Source: a virus. From it: a stretch of DNA of 43,550 nucleotides. The DNA is taken from the IMG/VR virus record IMGVR_UViG_3300032331_002544, positions 1 to 43,550 of that record; one strand, 5' to 3'. The position numbers were made by a program, and so were the translations under genes. This document shows positions 34,930-43,012 of the stretch, piece by piece; positions within the stretch are counted from its first letter, which is position 1, and the number at the start of each line of letters is the position of its first letter. Below the pieces are notes generated by a model that did not search any database, was not told the DNA's origin, and worked only from the letters and a program-made list of their open reading frames with translations.

Positions 34930-35571
34930 GTGGAAGACATATATGACGACTCGATGGGCAAAATAGCCCTTTGCGCAACCTCTGCCCAACTGGCTAAAAC
35001 TACGTGCGTTAAAGAGTTTGGTATTGGGGAAGAGTTGTCTTTCAACTTCTTTGGATGGCAGGATGAGCACCTAGCTGTTGTCTGTCAATTAGATAAACAA
35101 TTTATGCGTGATCTACCAATTGAGCGTTTTCAAAGATCAAGCGCACTATGCGTAGCATTGAGGCAGTACTGGGGTGTAACGGCAATTACGTTTCTTGCAG
35201 AAGGGTTCCATTCTTTTGACCCCGTTGCAACCAAGAATAAAAGCCTTTCTAAAGCGTTTATTGAAAACCCGGACAATGTAAGCGAATGCCTTGCAATAGT
35301 GCATTCGGAAATCAACCCATTAAACGGAGAGATTGAAACATCACTTGTTTCTATGCCTTATAAGACAGAAATTGGAAGAACAATAGTTTGGTCAGACTTA
35401 AGACCTTGCACTACTGGCGCCGATTCACAAATTAGAGAATCGCTCTATGTGAAAATGTTCGAAAATATTCTTTCTCAAAGTTCCGAAGAAGCAAATGATG
35501 TTTCGGACGAGCAATTTGACTGGTTGATTGAAGTAATCACGAAGAATGGTTTTCACGTTCAAGAACTTTAA
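34930..35571 (+). CDS. Hypothetical protein
   Basis: 213 residues from GTG 34930 (no Shine-Dalgarno; -10-like TACTAT nine bases upstream). Mixed alpha/beta, with AVVCQLDKQFMRDLP and TAITFLAEGFHSF stretches. No family recognised. Divergent from the H1-like gene and convergent with 35568, with which it overlaps by four bases. Confidence 0.65.
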   Translation: MEDIYDDSMGKIALCATSAQLAKTTCVKEFGIGEELSFNFFGWQDEHLAVVCQLDKQFMRDLPIERFQRSSALCVALRQYWGVTAITFLAEGFHSFDPVATKNKSLSKAFIENPDNVSECLAIVHSEINPLNGEIETSLVSMPYKTEIGRTIVWSDLRPCTTGADSQIRESLYVKMFENILSQSSEEANDVSDEQFDWLIEVITKNGFHVQEL

Positions 35572-35960
35572 GAGTCGATTGAATACTTACCGTGATGAAG
35601 TGTCTCTGCCGCATATTCCGGATTCAGTGTCTTGCGCCATCCACCGATTGACTTCATAAGAACACCCGGCTTCCCTGTAGCACTACAAGTTCTGGAAGCA
35701 ATCTCTTCGTACTTTGAGATAATGTCGGCAATTCGCTTCAGGGTGTCTTTGTCGTCTGGATTTGATGGCTTCGTATAATATCGAAGACCGCCAAACTTTT
35801 CCTTAACTTGATATATCTGGTACTTTGGGTCAGCGCCAGTTAATTCTTTATCGCAATCCAATACAAGCCGATACCAGCCCTCATCAACATCTATTGACTT
35901 CCAATATTCAGGAACTATCTTCTTCTTGAGTTCCTCAATCTGTAGTTGCAGTTCATTCAT
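35568..35960 (-). CDS. Conserved phage protein (KEKFGGLRYY family)
   Basis: 130 residues from ATG 35960 (GGGAAG upstream). WYRLVLDCDKELTG, then YQVKEKFGGLRYYTKP and a helical end with CSATGKPG match a family of small proteins on phages and prophages with a W.P...I......KEKFG.LR.Y core. Role unknown. Overlaps the 36111 gene by eight bases. Confidence 0.75.
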   Translation of the reverse strand: MNELQLQIEELKKKIVPEYWKSIDVDEGWYRLVLDCDKELTGADPKYQIYQVKEKFGGLRYYTKPSNPDDKDTLKRIADIISKYEEIASRTCSATGKPGVLMKSIGGWRKTLNPEYAAETLHHGKYSIDS

Positions 35961-36111
35961 TTGGATACTTCCCAATTAATTTATCCAACTCATCGTTTGT
36001 TAGGAACTTTTGAAACACCTCAACTGGCGCAGTGTTTTTGTGCATTATGCACCGCTCCGATTCACCAAACATGTCCAATACCGTTTTGATTGTCACGTTG
36101 AGGTTTTTCAT
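35953..36111 (-). CDS. 52-residue hypothetical protein
   Basis: ATG at 36111, 35 bases from the tRNA end. TIKTVLDMFGESERCIMHKN then EVFQKFLTNDELDKLIG: helical. The ATGAATGA overlap with the following gene supports translation. Not recognised. Confidence 0.55.
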   Translation of the reverse strand: MKNLNVTIKTVLDMFGESERCIMHKNTAPVEVFQKFLTNDELDKLIGKYPNE

Positions 36112-36145
36112 ATCTTCATCCTAATCACATAATGACGCGATTTAG

Positions 36146-36218
<73 letters not shown>

Positions 36219-36224
36219 TTATAG

Positions 36225-36299
36225 TGCCCCTGGTTGGAATTGAACCAACGTGGACCGCTACGGTTTCTACACCTTATAAGAGTGAGCCGATACAGGGGC
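36225..36299 (-). tRNA. tRNA-like sequence lacking a D-arm (possible TAT anticodon)
   Basis: Acceptor GCCCCTG pairs with CAGGGGC and the T-arm GTTGG-TTCAATT-CCAAC is perfect. Between them I see a 4-bp anticodon-like stem CACT/GGTG with loop CTTATAA (anticodon TAT, Ile) and an extra hairpin ACCG-TAG-CGGT, but only five bases where the D-arm should be. May be a degenerate or unusual tRNA. Confidence 0.55.
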
Positions 36300-36434
36300 G
36301 TTTTTCATGCCCTACGTATTCGCTTTTGATTGATTTTCTCAAATAGGTTGATGCTCACGCAGTAAACCATAGTCCACAAAAACAGTAAAAGCAATATATC
36401 TATATCAGTAAATTATTTAGGTATACAATTAGGC

Positions 36435-36731
36435 GTGGTTTTCTATAACAACGCAACTAACTCGCTTGGTATAACTTCATATGGCGCCGATAGGGAGCCA
36501 TGTTTGATTTGTGGTCATCCAACAGGTGATTGTGTTGGAACAGAGACTGCACCAAAGCAGGTTGCGGGTTTCAAGATCGATCAGGATCCAAAAGAAATTA
36601 GATCGTATCAAGTTAAAGAGGACATTATTGAAAGTCGTGAAATTGCTCCCGGCGTTATGACAAAAATCATCATGCATCGTAAAGGGAAATTTATTTCTAT
36701 TGATGAAGCAGAAAAGTTGGGTTTACTTTAG
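36435..36731 (+). CDS. Conserved small Cys-motif phage protein
   Basis: 98 residues from GTG 36435, close after TATACAAT (leaderless or nearly so). EPCLICGHPTGDCVG is a compact zinc- or turn-forming motif seen in phage proteins. The rest is strand-rich with a helical end (SIDEAEKLGLL). Role unknown. Confidence 0.65.
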   Translation: MVFYNNATNSLGITSYGADREPCLICGHPTGDCVGTETAPKQVAGFKIDQDPKEIRSYQVKEDIIESREIAPGVMTKIIMHRKGKFISIDEAEKLGLL

Positions 36732-36797
36732 ACGCTTTCTGTATTTTCCGTTAGGGTACAATTACCTACTCAATAATCACACCTGAAACGGGAAATC

Positions 36798-38723
36798 ATG
36801 ACAATTTTAGATCAAGCATTTGTGGACTCCTATTCCCTAAAGCAGGCCCCATGGGGTTTTAACGGCCTCGGAGAAATAGTTTTTCTTCGCACCTACAGTC
36901 GCAAGAAGGAAAACGGAAACGCCGAGACATGGGTGGAGACCCTTCAGCGCGTAATTAATGGTGCCCACGAAGTTGGTGTTGATTACACAAAAGAAGAAGC
37001 TGAGGCATTGTTCGATCACTGCTTTAATTTGCGTTGCTCGTTTTCTGGTCGCTCACTATGGCAACTTGGAACTCCACTTGTTCAGAAATTTAACGCTACA
37101 TCACTGAACAATTGTTACTTCACGAACATTGAGAAGATTGAGGATTTTGAGTTGCTTTTTGAGTACTTGATGCTTGGTGGCGGCGTTGGCTTTTCTGTAG
37201 AACGCTCCAAGATTCATGAACTTCCAAAAGTGAAAGTTGGCGTAACGATTACACACGAACGCAGCAACGACGCAGACATCATTGTTCCTGATTCGCGTCA
37301 AGGATGGAAGCGTTTGCTTCACGCAGTACTGAAGTCGTACTTTGACACTGGTAAGTCTTTCTCTTATTCAACAATTTTGATCCGCGAATATGGCGCACCA
37401 CTGAAGACTTTTGGTGGTACCGCATCTGGTCCGGGAGCACTTATTGAAGGCATTGCAGATATTGCGAAAGTGATGCAGAATCGTGAAGGCAAGAAACTTC
37501 GTTCCATTGACGTCCTAGATATTTGTAACATCATTGGTCGAGTTGTCGTTTCTGGTTCTTCTCGTCGCTCGGCGCAGATCGCAATGGGTGATCCTGATGA
37601 TGTTCTGTTCCTTCGTGCAAAGAATTGGGCGTCTGGCAATGTCCCAGCATGGCGTGCTAATTCAAACAACTCCATATATGCCGATTACTACGACGAGATC
37701 ATGCCGGAGCTGTGGAAGGGCTATGACGGAACAGGTGAGCCATACGGACTTCTCAATCGTCGCCTCGCCCGGAAGTTTGGCAGAATCGGTGAAGCAAAAC
37801 CAGATAACTCCATTGAGGGTTTTAACCCATGCGCAGAAATTGCGCTTGCCGATGGAGAGTCTTGCAACCTTGCAACCATATTCTTGCCTAATGTCGAATC
37901 TCTTGATCAGTTCAAGGAAATTTCACGCTTGCTCTATAAGACGCAAAAGCAGATCACTCGCATGGCTTATCCTTACGAGAAGACTACGAACATCGTTAAT
38001 AAGAATGCCCGACTTGGTCAGTCTGTTACCGGAATTCTTCAATGTTCGGAGGAGCAGGTTTCGTGGTTGTCACCCGCTTATGAGTATTTGCAGGAGTTTG
38101 ATAAGAACTATTCTGCAGAGCGTGGATGGCCGGCGTCAGTTCGCCTCACAACCGTTCAGCCGTCTGGAACTCTTTCGTTGCTTCCTGGTGTAACTCCAGG
38201 TATCCACCCTGCTTACGCTCCCTACTATGTGCGACGAGTCAGATTTGGCTCTTCGGATCCACTTGTTGATGCGTGCCGTAAGCGTGGCTACAAAATTCAG
38301 TGGGACATTGGAATCGATGGTAGAGAGGATCACACTCGTTATGTTGTCGACTTCCCCTGCATGTCGCCAGAGGGCTCTGTGCTTGCTGTAGACATGACTG
38401 CTGTTCAGCAACTTGAGCTAGTTGGATCTATGCAGAAGCTTTGGGCTGACAACGCTGTATCGGTTACTGTCTATTACCGAAAAGAAGAACTTCCAGCAAT
38501 CCAGGATTGGTTGGCGGAGAACTACGATAAGAGCGTTAAGTCAGTCTCATTCTTGCTCCACGTAGATCACAACTTCGTGTTACCTCCATACGAGGAGATC
38601 ACAAAAGCAGAGTACGAAAAGATGCTTGGCAAGATTGATAGTTCGATACCTTTGCAGGAAGTAGTTTTTGGTGGAGAATTAGATCTTGATAATTGTGCTA
38701 CTGGCGCATGTCCAATCAAATGA
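36798..38723 (+). CDS. nrdJ: Class II (B12-dependent) ribonucleoside-triphosphate reductase
   Basis: 641 residues, close to monomeric Lactobacillus-type RTPR. SLNNCYFTN (first Cys of the active-site pair), GGGVGFSVE, the catalytic loop NPCAEIALADGESCNLAT with N343, C345 and E347, QPSGTLSLLPGVTPGIHP, and the C-terminal shuttle Cys in DNCATGACPIK (633, 638). It converts NTPs to dNTPs with adenosylcobalamin, without oxygen or a small subunit, and would supply precursors for phage DNA synthesis. GGGAAA precedes the ATG. Confidence 0.95.
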   Translation: MTILDQAFVDSYSLKQAPWGFNGLGEIVFLRTYSRKKENGNAETWVETLQRVINGAHEVGVDYTKEEAEALFDHCFNLRCSFSGRSLWQLGTPLVQKFNATSLNNCYFTNIEKIEDFELLFEYLMLGGGVGFSVERSKIHELPKVKVGVTITHERSNDADIIVPDSRQGWKRLLHAVLKSYFDTGKSFSYSTILIREYGAPLKTFGGTASGPGALIEGIADIAKVMQNREGKKLRSIDVLDICNIIGRVVVSGSSRRSAQIAMGDPDDVLFLRAKNWASGNVPAWRANSNNSIYADYYDEIMPELWKGYDGTGEPYGLLNRRLARKFGRIGEAKPDNSIEGFNPCAEIALADGESCNLATIFLPNVESLDQFKEISRLLYKTQKQITRMAYPYEKTTNIVNKNARLGQSVTGILQCSEEQVSWLSPAYEYLQEFDKNYSAERGWPASVRLTTVQPSGTLSLLPGVTPGIHPAYAPYYVRRVRFGSSDPLVDACRKRGYKIQWDIGIDGREDHTRYVVDFPCMSPEGSVLAVDMTAVQQLELVGSMQKLWADNAVSVTVYYRKEELPAIQDWLAENYDKSVKSVSFLLHVDHNFVLPPYEEITKAEYEKMLGKIDSSIPLQEVVFGGELDLDNCATGACPIK

Positions 38724-39040
38724 CAGATACCACACACTCTGAAGATAAATGTGAAACATGTAACAGTTTTTGTTGTACGTGTGAACTTTGTGAATGTTGT
38801 AAAAAACACTTGGCGACATCTAGCGCTGTCGAGCGAGTGATGGAGTCATACGCACCATCTCCGTTTGAGTTGAATATGGCTAACGAAATTTTAGAATTGC
38901 AAAAACTTTTGCAAAACGAAAAAGAAATTAGCGATTCACTATTTGTTTCTCTGGTAAACCATGGATACAATGACGAAGACGAAATCTTTAGAAAATCTAA
39001 AGCGATTAATAATTACAAAAAATCACGTCAGAAAGATTGA
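38720..39040 (+). CDS. Cys-rich protein downstream of the reductase
   Basis: 106 residues from the ATGA overlap with nrdJ (ATG 38708 is an alternative). The N-terminus KCETCNSFCCTCELCECCKK has eight Cys in 20 residues, a metal-binding (zinc or Fe-S) cluster; the rest is helical (EILELQKLLQNEKEISD). Coupling to nrdJ suggests a reductant or metal partner, but this is inference. Confidence 0.7.
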   Translation: MTDTTHSEDKCETCNSFCCTCELCECCKKHLATSSAVERVMESYAPSPFELNMANEILELQKLLQNEKEISDSLFVSLVNHGYNDEDEIFRKSKAINNYKKSRQKD

Positions 39041-39392
39041 GGTTTTCTTGTCTAAGCAAGAAGTTATCAGTGTCGGATTTGGCGGAAAACCATATGTTGT
39101 TTTGTGTTATGCGAGAATGCGTTCGGGGTTCATAACAAAAACTGAGTACAGAAAATTCCAGTTAGACAATAGGCAAAAGCTGATCAATATTCATACCGAA
39201 TTTTCTTTCTTAACCTCGGTTGGTTACCTAGAACGAAATGACGAACTTGGGTATCCCAGGTTCAGGATCACGATGGATGGACAGAAGGCTTTGAGCGAAG
39301 TTTCCAGACGGAAGATGGTAAAAGAACGTAAGCTATTGAGGACCGGAAAACTGAAGCGAGAGGACACCTGTTATGTACACGAGCGTTTCTGA
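38970..39392 (+). CDS. Hypothetical protein, possible winged helix
   Basis: About 140 residues. A basic N-terminus (LKRLIITKNHVRKIEVFLSK), then SFLTSVGYLERNDELGYPRF, RITMDGQKALSEV resembling a winged-helix DNA-binding module (helix, then wing ending ITMDGQKAL). The start is uncertain: ATG 38961 or 38970 overlap the previous gene by more than 70 nt, and no later start is good. Confidence 0.55.
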   Translation: MTKTKSLENLKRLIITKNHVRKIEVFLSKQEVISVGFGGKPYVVLCYARMRSGFITKTEYRKFQLDNRQKLINIHTEFSFLTSVGYLERNDELGYPRFRITMDGQKALSEVSRRKMVKERKLLRTGKLKREDTCYVHERF

Positions 39393-39630
39393 TCTGTATC
39401 CAGTAATGATTAGACAGGCCCGATATAGCGGCATCTACGAGGGCGGAAAGTGGATAGCAATTGGCAATTACGAGGACGTTGACCTAGATGGATACTTTCA
39501 CGGTGGCGATTGTGATGCGTGGGACCTGTTTGATTCCGAGGCAGGACAACTCATAGGTGTTGGCGAAACTCCAAATGAAGCACTTGATGATATGTTGTCA
39601 AAATACAGTTCAAAAACTGTTATAGATTAG
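39373..39630 (+). CDS. Conserved phage protein (RQARYSGxYEGGxW family)
   Basis: 85 residues. MIRQARYSGIYEGGKWIAIG, then GDCDAWDLFDSEAGQLIGVG and ETPNEALDDML form a pattern known from many phages, with no function assigned. Overlaps the previous gene by 20 nt and ends just before a tRNA. Confidence 0.75.
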   Translation: MYTSVSDLYPVMIRQARYSGIYEGGKWIAIGNYEDVDLDGYFHGGDCDAWDLFDSEAGQLIGVGETPNEALDDMLSKYSSKTVID

Positions 39631-39637
39631 TAGTCAT

Positions 39638-39711
39638 GCGTCGGTAGCTCAATCGGATAGAGCAACAGACTTCTAATCTGTAGGCTGTAGGTTCGAGTCC
39701 TACCCGGCGCG
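39638..39711 (+). tRNA. tRNA-Arg (TCT)
   Basis: Acceptor GCGTCGG/CCGGCGC, D-arm AGCTC...GAGC, anticodon loop CTTCTAA (TCT, reads AGA), T-arm GGTTCGAGTCC. CCA is not encoded. Confidence 0.95.
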
Positions 39712-39724
39712 CAAGGAAATGAAT

Positions 39725-40087
39725 ATGACAAAGAACATGACCTACGAACAGCGTTTCTTTCAGAAGGTAAACAAAACAGAATCTTGCTGGCTTTGGACTG
39801 GGGCTCTCAATAGCAGGGGTTATGGCTCTTTTAGGTTCAACGGAAAGAGTGAAAGCGCTCATCGATTTTCGTTCCGTCACTTCAACGGTGAAATCCAACC
39901 CGGAATGATTATCTGCCACAAATGCGATGTTCCTGCCTGTGTAAACCCACAGCACCTTTGGGAGGGAACACATCTAGACAACAATCAGGACTGCATTGCC
40001 AAAGGCCGATTTGTCCAAAGCTCAGGGAATAAGCAGGGTCACAATCAATATAAAAACAATAAGATGCTTAAAAACATTGGCGAGTAG
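39725..40087 (+). CDS. HNH endonuclease between two tRNA genes
   Basis: 120 residues from ATG 39725 (AAGGAAA upstream). CWLWTGALNSRGYGSFRFNG, then AHRFSFRHFNG and HKCDVPACVNPQHLW with GTHLDN following: an HNH nuclease of the free-standing homing type. The last codons run into the 5' end of the tRNA-Asn gene (overlap 40078-40087). Such enzymes spread by cutting genomes that lack them, often at conserved sites such as tRNA genes. Confidence 0.9.
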   Translation: MTKNMTYEQRFFQKVNKTESCWLWTGALNSRGYGSFRFNGKSESAHRFSFRHFNGEIQPGMIICHKCDVPACVNPQHLWEGTHLDNNQDCIAKGRFVQSSGNKQGHNQYKNNKMLKNIGE

Positions 40088-40153
40088 CTCAGTTGGCAGA
40101 GCAAGGGACTGTTAATCCCTGGGTCGTAGGTTCGAGCCCTACCTCGCCAGCCA
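40078..40153 (+). tRNA. tRNA-Asn (GTT)
   Basis: Acceptor TGGCGAG/CTCGCCA, discriminator G and encoded CCA, D-arm GCTC...GAGC, anticodon loop CTGTTAA, T-arm GGTTCGAGCCC. Confidence 0.95.
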
Positions 40154-40216
40154 CATGTTTGAAATCTCCGTAGAGGTCTATATGCTGTCCATACCTACGT
40201 ATTAAGGATGGATCAA

Positions 40217-40966
40217 ATGAGTCGTTTTACGAAACTTGCAATTTGCATAACAGTTTTAACTATTGGAGTGGTTACTGCTCCCTCTATTGCCCTGGCTCAA
40301 GCTTGCCAGTCTTACTCTGAGGCGCCGTCATCATCTTCGGCCACAACTTTAACAATCATCGATACAGAGGTTGGGACTGATGCCTACCAGAGGCTTGTCT
40401 CTTACGGGAGTGGCGGTCACAAAGCACTGGGGATGGCTATTGCTGGTTCGTATGATTATTTTGGTGAGTGCCAGTATGCAGGGATTGGAATAATGGATGG
40501 AAGTGGTGGTAACGGATACCGTCCAAACTTCACTTTGGCAATTTGGCACGATGGGATAGATCTTTCAAAAGCGCGAGAGGTTATCTATTCGCTCATAGGT
40601 GCCAGTACGGCTCCCATTGTTACAAGTGGTGACTGCAACATCTCCTGCGACGGTTCCAATGGACGCCAATTTGACGGAACCACAACAACCATTGAGACAA
40701 CAACCACCACGACAACCGTAGTTGTAGCCGTTGAGACTGTGGTGCATGATCCATTGCCACAACAAGATGCCCCAATCGCTGTCGAGGAACCATTAGTACA
40801 AGCCGAAGCGCCCAGTTCTGTTCCGGAACAAAAATTAGAAGTATTTGTAGCGGTGGAATCTACAACGCCACCTGTTAATGGTTATGTGAATAATAAAGCA
40901 GTTTCAAAAAAGCCTATTGTCAAGCACAAGAGGTTGCCAGTACGCAAAAAGATTATTACAAAATAA
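40217..40966 (+). CDS. Secreted protein with Thr-rich linker
   Basis: 249 residues from ATG 40217 (AAGGA upstream; ATG 40208 possible). A clear signal peptide (KLAICITVLTIGVVTAPSIA, ending LAQA), a Gly/aromatic domain (about 45-150: SYGSGGHKALGMAIAGSYDY, WHDGIDLSKAREVIYSL) with Cys pairs (CNISC), a Thr-rich linker (TTTTIETTTTTTT), a Pro/Glu stretch and a strongly basic end (KHKRLPVRKKIITK). Probably exported and held at the host envelope. Family unknown. Confidence 0.75.
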   Translation: MSRFTKLAICITVLTIGVVTAPSIALAQACQSYSEAPSSSSATTLTIIDTEVGTDAYQRLVSYGSGGHKALGMAIAGSYDYFGECQYAGIGIMDGSGGNGYRPNFTLAIWHDGIDLSKAREVIYSLIGASTAPIVTSGDCNISCDGSNGRQFDGTTTTIETTTTTTTVVVAVETVVHDPLPQQDAPIAVEEPLVQAEAPSSVPEQKLEVFVAVESTTPPVNGYVNNKAVSKKPIVKHKRLPVRKKIITK

Positions 40967-40997
40967 TACGTACTAACGGTGCGCTAGTATTGGGGTT

Positions 40998-41762
40998 ATG
41001 TCCGTACAAATCATAGACAATGTTGAAATTGGCGTAATCCCACCAACACCATTTTTGCTAGACGACAATGTAAATGTGGATATTGCAGAATCATCGTTGC
41101 TTGAAATAGCAAAAGATTATGGATTTCCCATTTCGTATTTACAAGAACAAAACGGGAATGCCGTTCAGCATGTTTTTCCTATCAAGAAAACCGAAAAAGA
41201 GCAGATGTCAACCTCTTCAAGGGTTGAACTTGAACTGCATACCGAAACAGCTTTTCACATGTACAAGCCAGACTACGTAATGTTGTTGTGTCTCCGTGGG
41301 GATGAAAACGCAGCCACTACATACGTGTGCATGGAAGATCTTCTTGGTTCTGCAGAGCCAGAAATGCTTTATGAGTTAACTAAAGAAGACTTTGTAACGT
41401 CAATCGATAAGAGTTTTAGAATGAACGGCGAAGAAGACAAGCTAATTAAAACTGCAGTCATTCAGCGCCGAGAGGATGGTTATATAAGGCTGAACTATGA
41501 TAGTTCGGTTATGTATGGAGTGACCACGGATGCTCAACTTGCGTTGGATGAGTTTAAAAAGCTAATTGCAAAGAATATCAAGGAATTTACATTGAAGTCC
41601 GGACAGTTGGCTGTTATTGACAACTCTTCAACAATACATGGGCGTAAGAATTTTGATGCTCGTTACGACGGAACAGATAGATGGCTATTGCGCTGTTTGG
41701 TAAGAAGTGAACTTCCGCCAGACAATCACCGGAGTGGATCTGTTATAACAACTACTTTTTAA
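40998..41762 (+). CDS. 2-oxoglutarate/Fe(II) oxygenase, clavaminate-synthase-like
   Basis: 254 residues. ELELHTETAFHMYKPDYVML has the HxE iron motif (H81, E83), and IHGRKNF (H214) with the later RWLLR supplies the second His and the 2-oxoglutarate-binding Arg. The layout matches clavaminate synthase/VioC-type hydroxylases, which act on free amino acids such as Arg or Asn. TAGTAT lies seven bases before the ATG (leaderless). Substrate in a phage context is unknown. Confidence 0.85.
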   Translation: MSVQIIDNVEIGVIPPTPFLLDDNVNVDIAESSLLEIAKDYGFPISYLQEQNGNAVQHVFPIKKTEKEQMSTSSRVELELHTETAFHMYKPDYVMLLCLRGDENAATTYVCMEDLLGSAEPEMLYELTKEDFVTSIDKSFRMNGEEDKLIKTAVIQRREDGYIRLNYDSSVMYGVTTDAQLALDEFKKLIAKNIKEFTLKSGQLAVIDNSSTIHGRKNFDARYDGTDRWLLRCLVRSELPPDNHRSGSVITTTF

Positions 41763-42072
41763 GTGGTTCTTTTTTTGCTGCTGTTTGCTGTTCATCATCT
41801 GGTATGCCATCGCCGTCAGAGTCTTTTTTAGATTTCATTCCATTTGACATAACTAAACCGCCGAGTGAACCGGTAAGAAATACGGTAAGTGTCTTCAGGA
41901 GATCAATGAATGCGGCATCATTGGGCGACTGAGCACCAATCGGCTGCGTTATGAACATCAATGCATAGACAAAACCAAATACGCAAACTGCAAATACTAC
42001 GGCAAGGACAAGACCTACGATGAAAATAAGTCTTGCATGTAATTCTTGTCCTGAATATCTTTTCTTAGCCAC
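41752..42072 (-). CDS. Two-span membrane protein (holin-like)
   Basis: 106 residues from GTG 42072 (GAGGAGG upstream). Membrane spans at about 13-37 (LIFIVGLVLAVVFAVCVFGF) and 60-80 (LKTLTVFLTGSLGGLVMS), then a polar tail with a calcium-loop motif DSDGDGIPDDE and Lys-rich end. Size and topology resemble class II-like phage holins; the lipoprotein directly upstream supports a lysis-module reading. No endolysin is adjacent. Overlaps the convergent oxygenase gene by 11 nt. Confidence 0.7.
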   Translation of the reverse strand: MAKKRYSGQELHARLIFIVGLVLAVVFAVCVFGFVYALMFITQPIGAQSPNDAAFIDLLKTLTVFLTGSLGGLVMSNGMKSKKDSDGDGIPDDEQQTAAKKEPLKK

Positions 42073-42257
42073 TATTGGCCTCCTCTCGGTGTAATTAAGT
42101 ACTCTGTACAGCTTCCACTTGGGGTACATATTGGTGGGTTGCATTCTTTCTTTTGCCAGTTATTTGGGTCTTGACATGAGTATCTATATGATCCGTCGTA
42201 TCCACATGAAGCCAAGAAAGGCATAAATAGGATTGACGCAACAATTAACTTTTTCAC
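42072..42257 (-). CDS. Small lipoprotein
   Basis: 61 residues. Signal peptide KKLIVASILFMPFLASC with lipobox LASC, cleaved before Cys18; the mature part is short, with four further Cys (CQDP, CNPPIC, SGSC). It would be lipid-anchored on the outer face of the membrane. TAG/GTG overlap with the holin-like gene. It could be a spanin-like or superinfection protein. Confidence 0.75.
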   Translation of the reverse strand: MKKLIVASILFMPFLASCGYDGSYRYSCQDPNNWQKKECNPPICTPSGSCTEYLITPRGGQ

Positions 42258-42661
42258 TTCTGCTTAAACTCTTCCCATGTTTTATCTCCAACGCCAAAGT
42301 ACTCGCGTGCGTATCCGGCTTGAACAATGTCCTTATTTAGACATGCAGTAGTCGGATCATCTACTTTGTCGGAACTGAATATTCTTGCAAGAATTCTTCC
42401 GTACTTGTCATTCTTGTCTGGGATAGTGTTTACAAAAACCCACTTATGGTTTGTGAGCCAGTCTTCAGTAAAGTGCTTGGCTTTTAGTCCCATCTCTTTT
42501 TCAGCAAGGTCTTTTGTTCTTGATTCTGGAGTATTTACTCCATAGAGTCTTACTCTTATTTTGTGGTGTATGTTAAAACCAAGATCGATCATCAGCTCGA
42601 CGGTGTCTCCGTCAATGACTTTGAGCAACGTTGCGCCGTACCAGAATCTTGGGTTTTCCAT
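42254..42661 (-). CDS. Staphylococcal-type (TNase) nuclease
   Basis: 135 residues. ATLLKVIDGDTVELMIDLG, then RVRLYGVNTPES and DKYGRILARIF follow the SNase OB-fold: metal-binding Asp17/Asp19 region, Arg36, Glu46 and a later Arg near 89. It should cleave DNA or RNA in a calcium-dependent way. No signal peptide, so it probably acts in the cell (host DNA breakdown) or in the virion. ATGA overlap with the lipoprotein gene. Confidence 0.9.
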   Translation of the reverse strand: MENPRFWYGATLLKVIDGDTVELMIDLGFNIHHKIRVRLYGVNTPESRTKDLAEKEMGLKAKHFTEDWLTNHKWVFVNTIPDKNDKYGRILARIFSSDKVDDPTTACLNKDIVQAGYAREYFGVGDKTWEEFKQK

Positions 42662-42664
42662 GAG

Positions 42665-42820
42665 TTAACCCTTTTTTGCTTGTTCGATGTCTTCTTGTAT
42701 AGAGCGACGCATCTTTTGATCTTCAAGCATGGCTTCTTCTGCCATTTTGTCGTACTTGTCCATGAGGATGCGTAGTTTTTCTACGTTCTCTGGCAAAAGC
42801 ATTTCTTCTGATGGTGTCAT
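42665..42820 (-). CDS. 51-residue coiled-coil protein
   Basis: Starts in the TAATG overlap with the upstream gene. LLPENVEKLRILMDKYDKMA, then EEAMLEDQKMRRSIQEDIEQ: a long charged helix. Two bases separate it from the nuclease start. Not recognised; possibly a structural chaperone. Confidence 0.6.
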   Translation of the reverse strand: MTPSEEMLLPENVEKLRILMDKYDKMAEEAMLEDQKMRRSIQEDIEQAKKG

Positions 42821-42990
42821 TACTGTTCCTCGTCTATTGAAGGTTTGTTGTTGTCTCTTTTTTTCTTCTTCTTGATTGCGCTACCATGCAGGTCTTGTAC
42901 CCACGTTTGGAAATCTTCTGGAACGCCACGAGAGTTCTTTAAAAACCTTGTGTATTCGCTAACGTATTCGTCGTCTTCTTCTGGCTTCAT
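42820..42990 (-). CDS. 56-residue hypothetical protein
   Basis: Acidic start (KPEEDDEYVSEYTRFLKNS), then GVPEDFQTWVQDLHGSA and a Lys-rich end. Ends in a TAATG overlap with the next gene. The layout of two short consecutive frames resembles tail-assembly-chaperone-like pairs, but no slippery site is claimed. Not recognised. Confidence 0.6.
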   Translation of the reverse strand: MKPEEDDEYVSEYTRFLKNSRGVPEDFQTWVQDLHGSAIKKKKKRDNNKPSIDEEQ

Positions 42991-43012
42991 ATGTAATAGA
43001 TATTATCCCACA

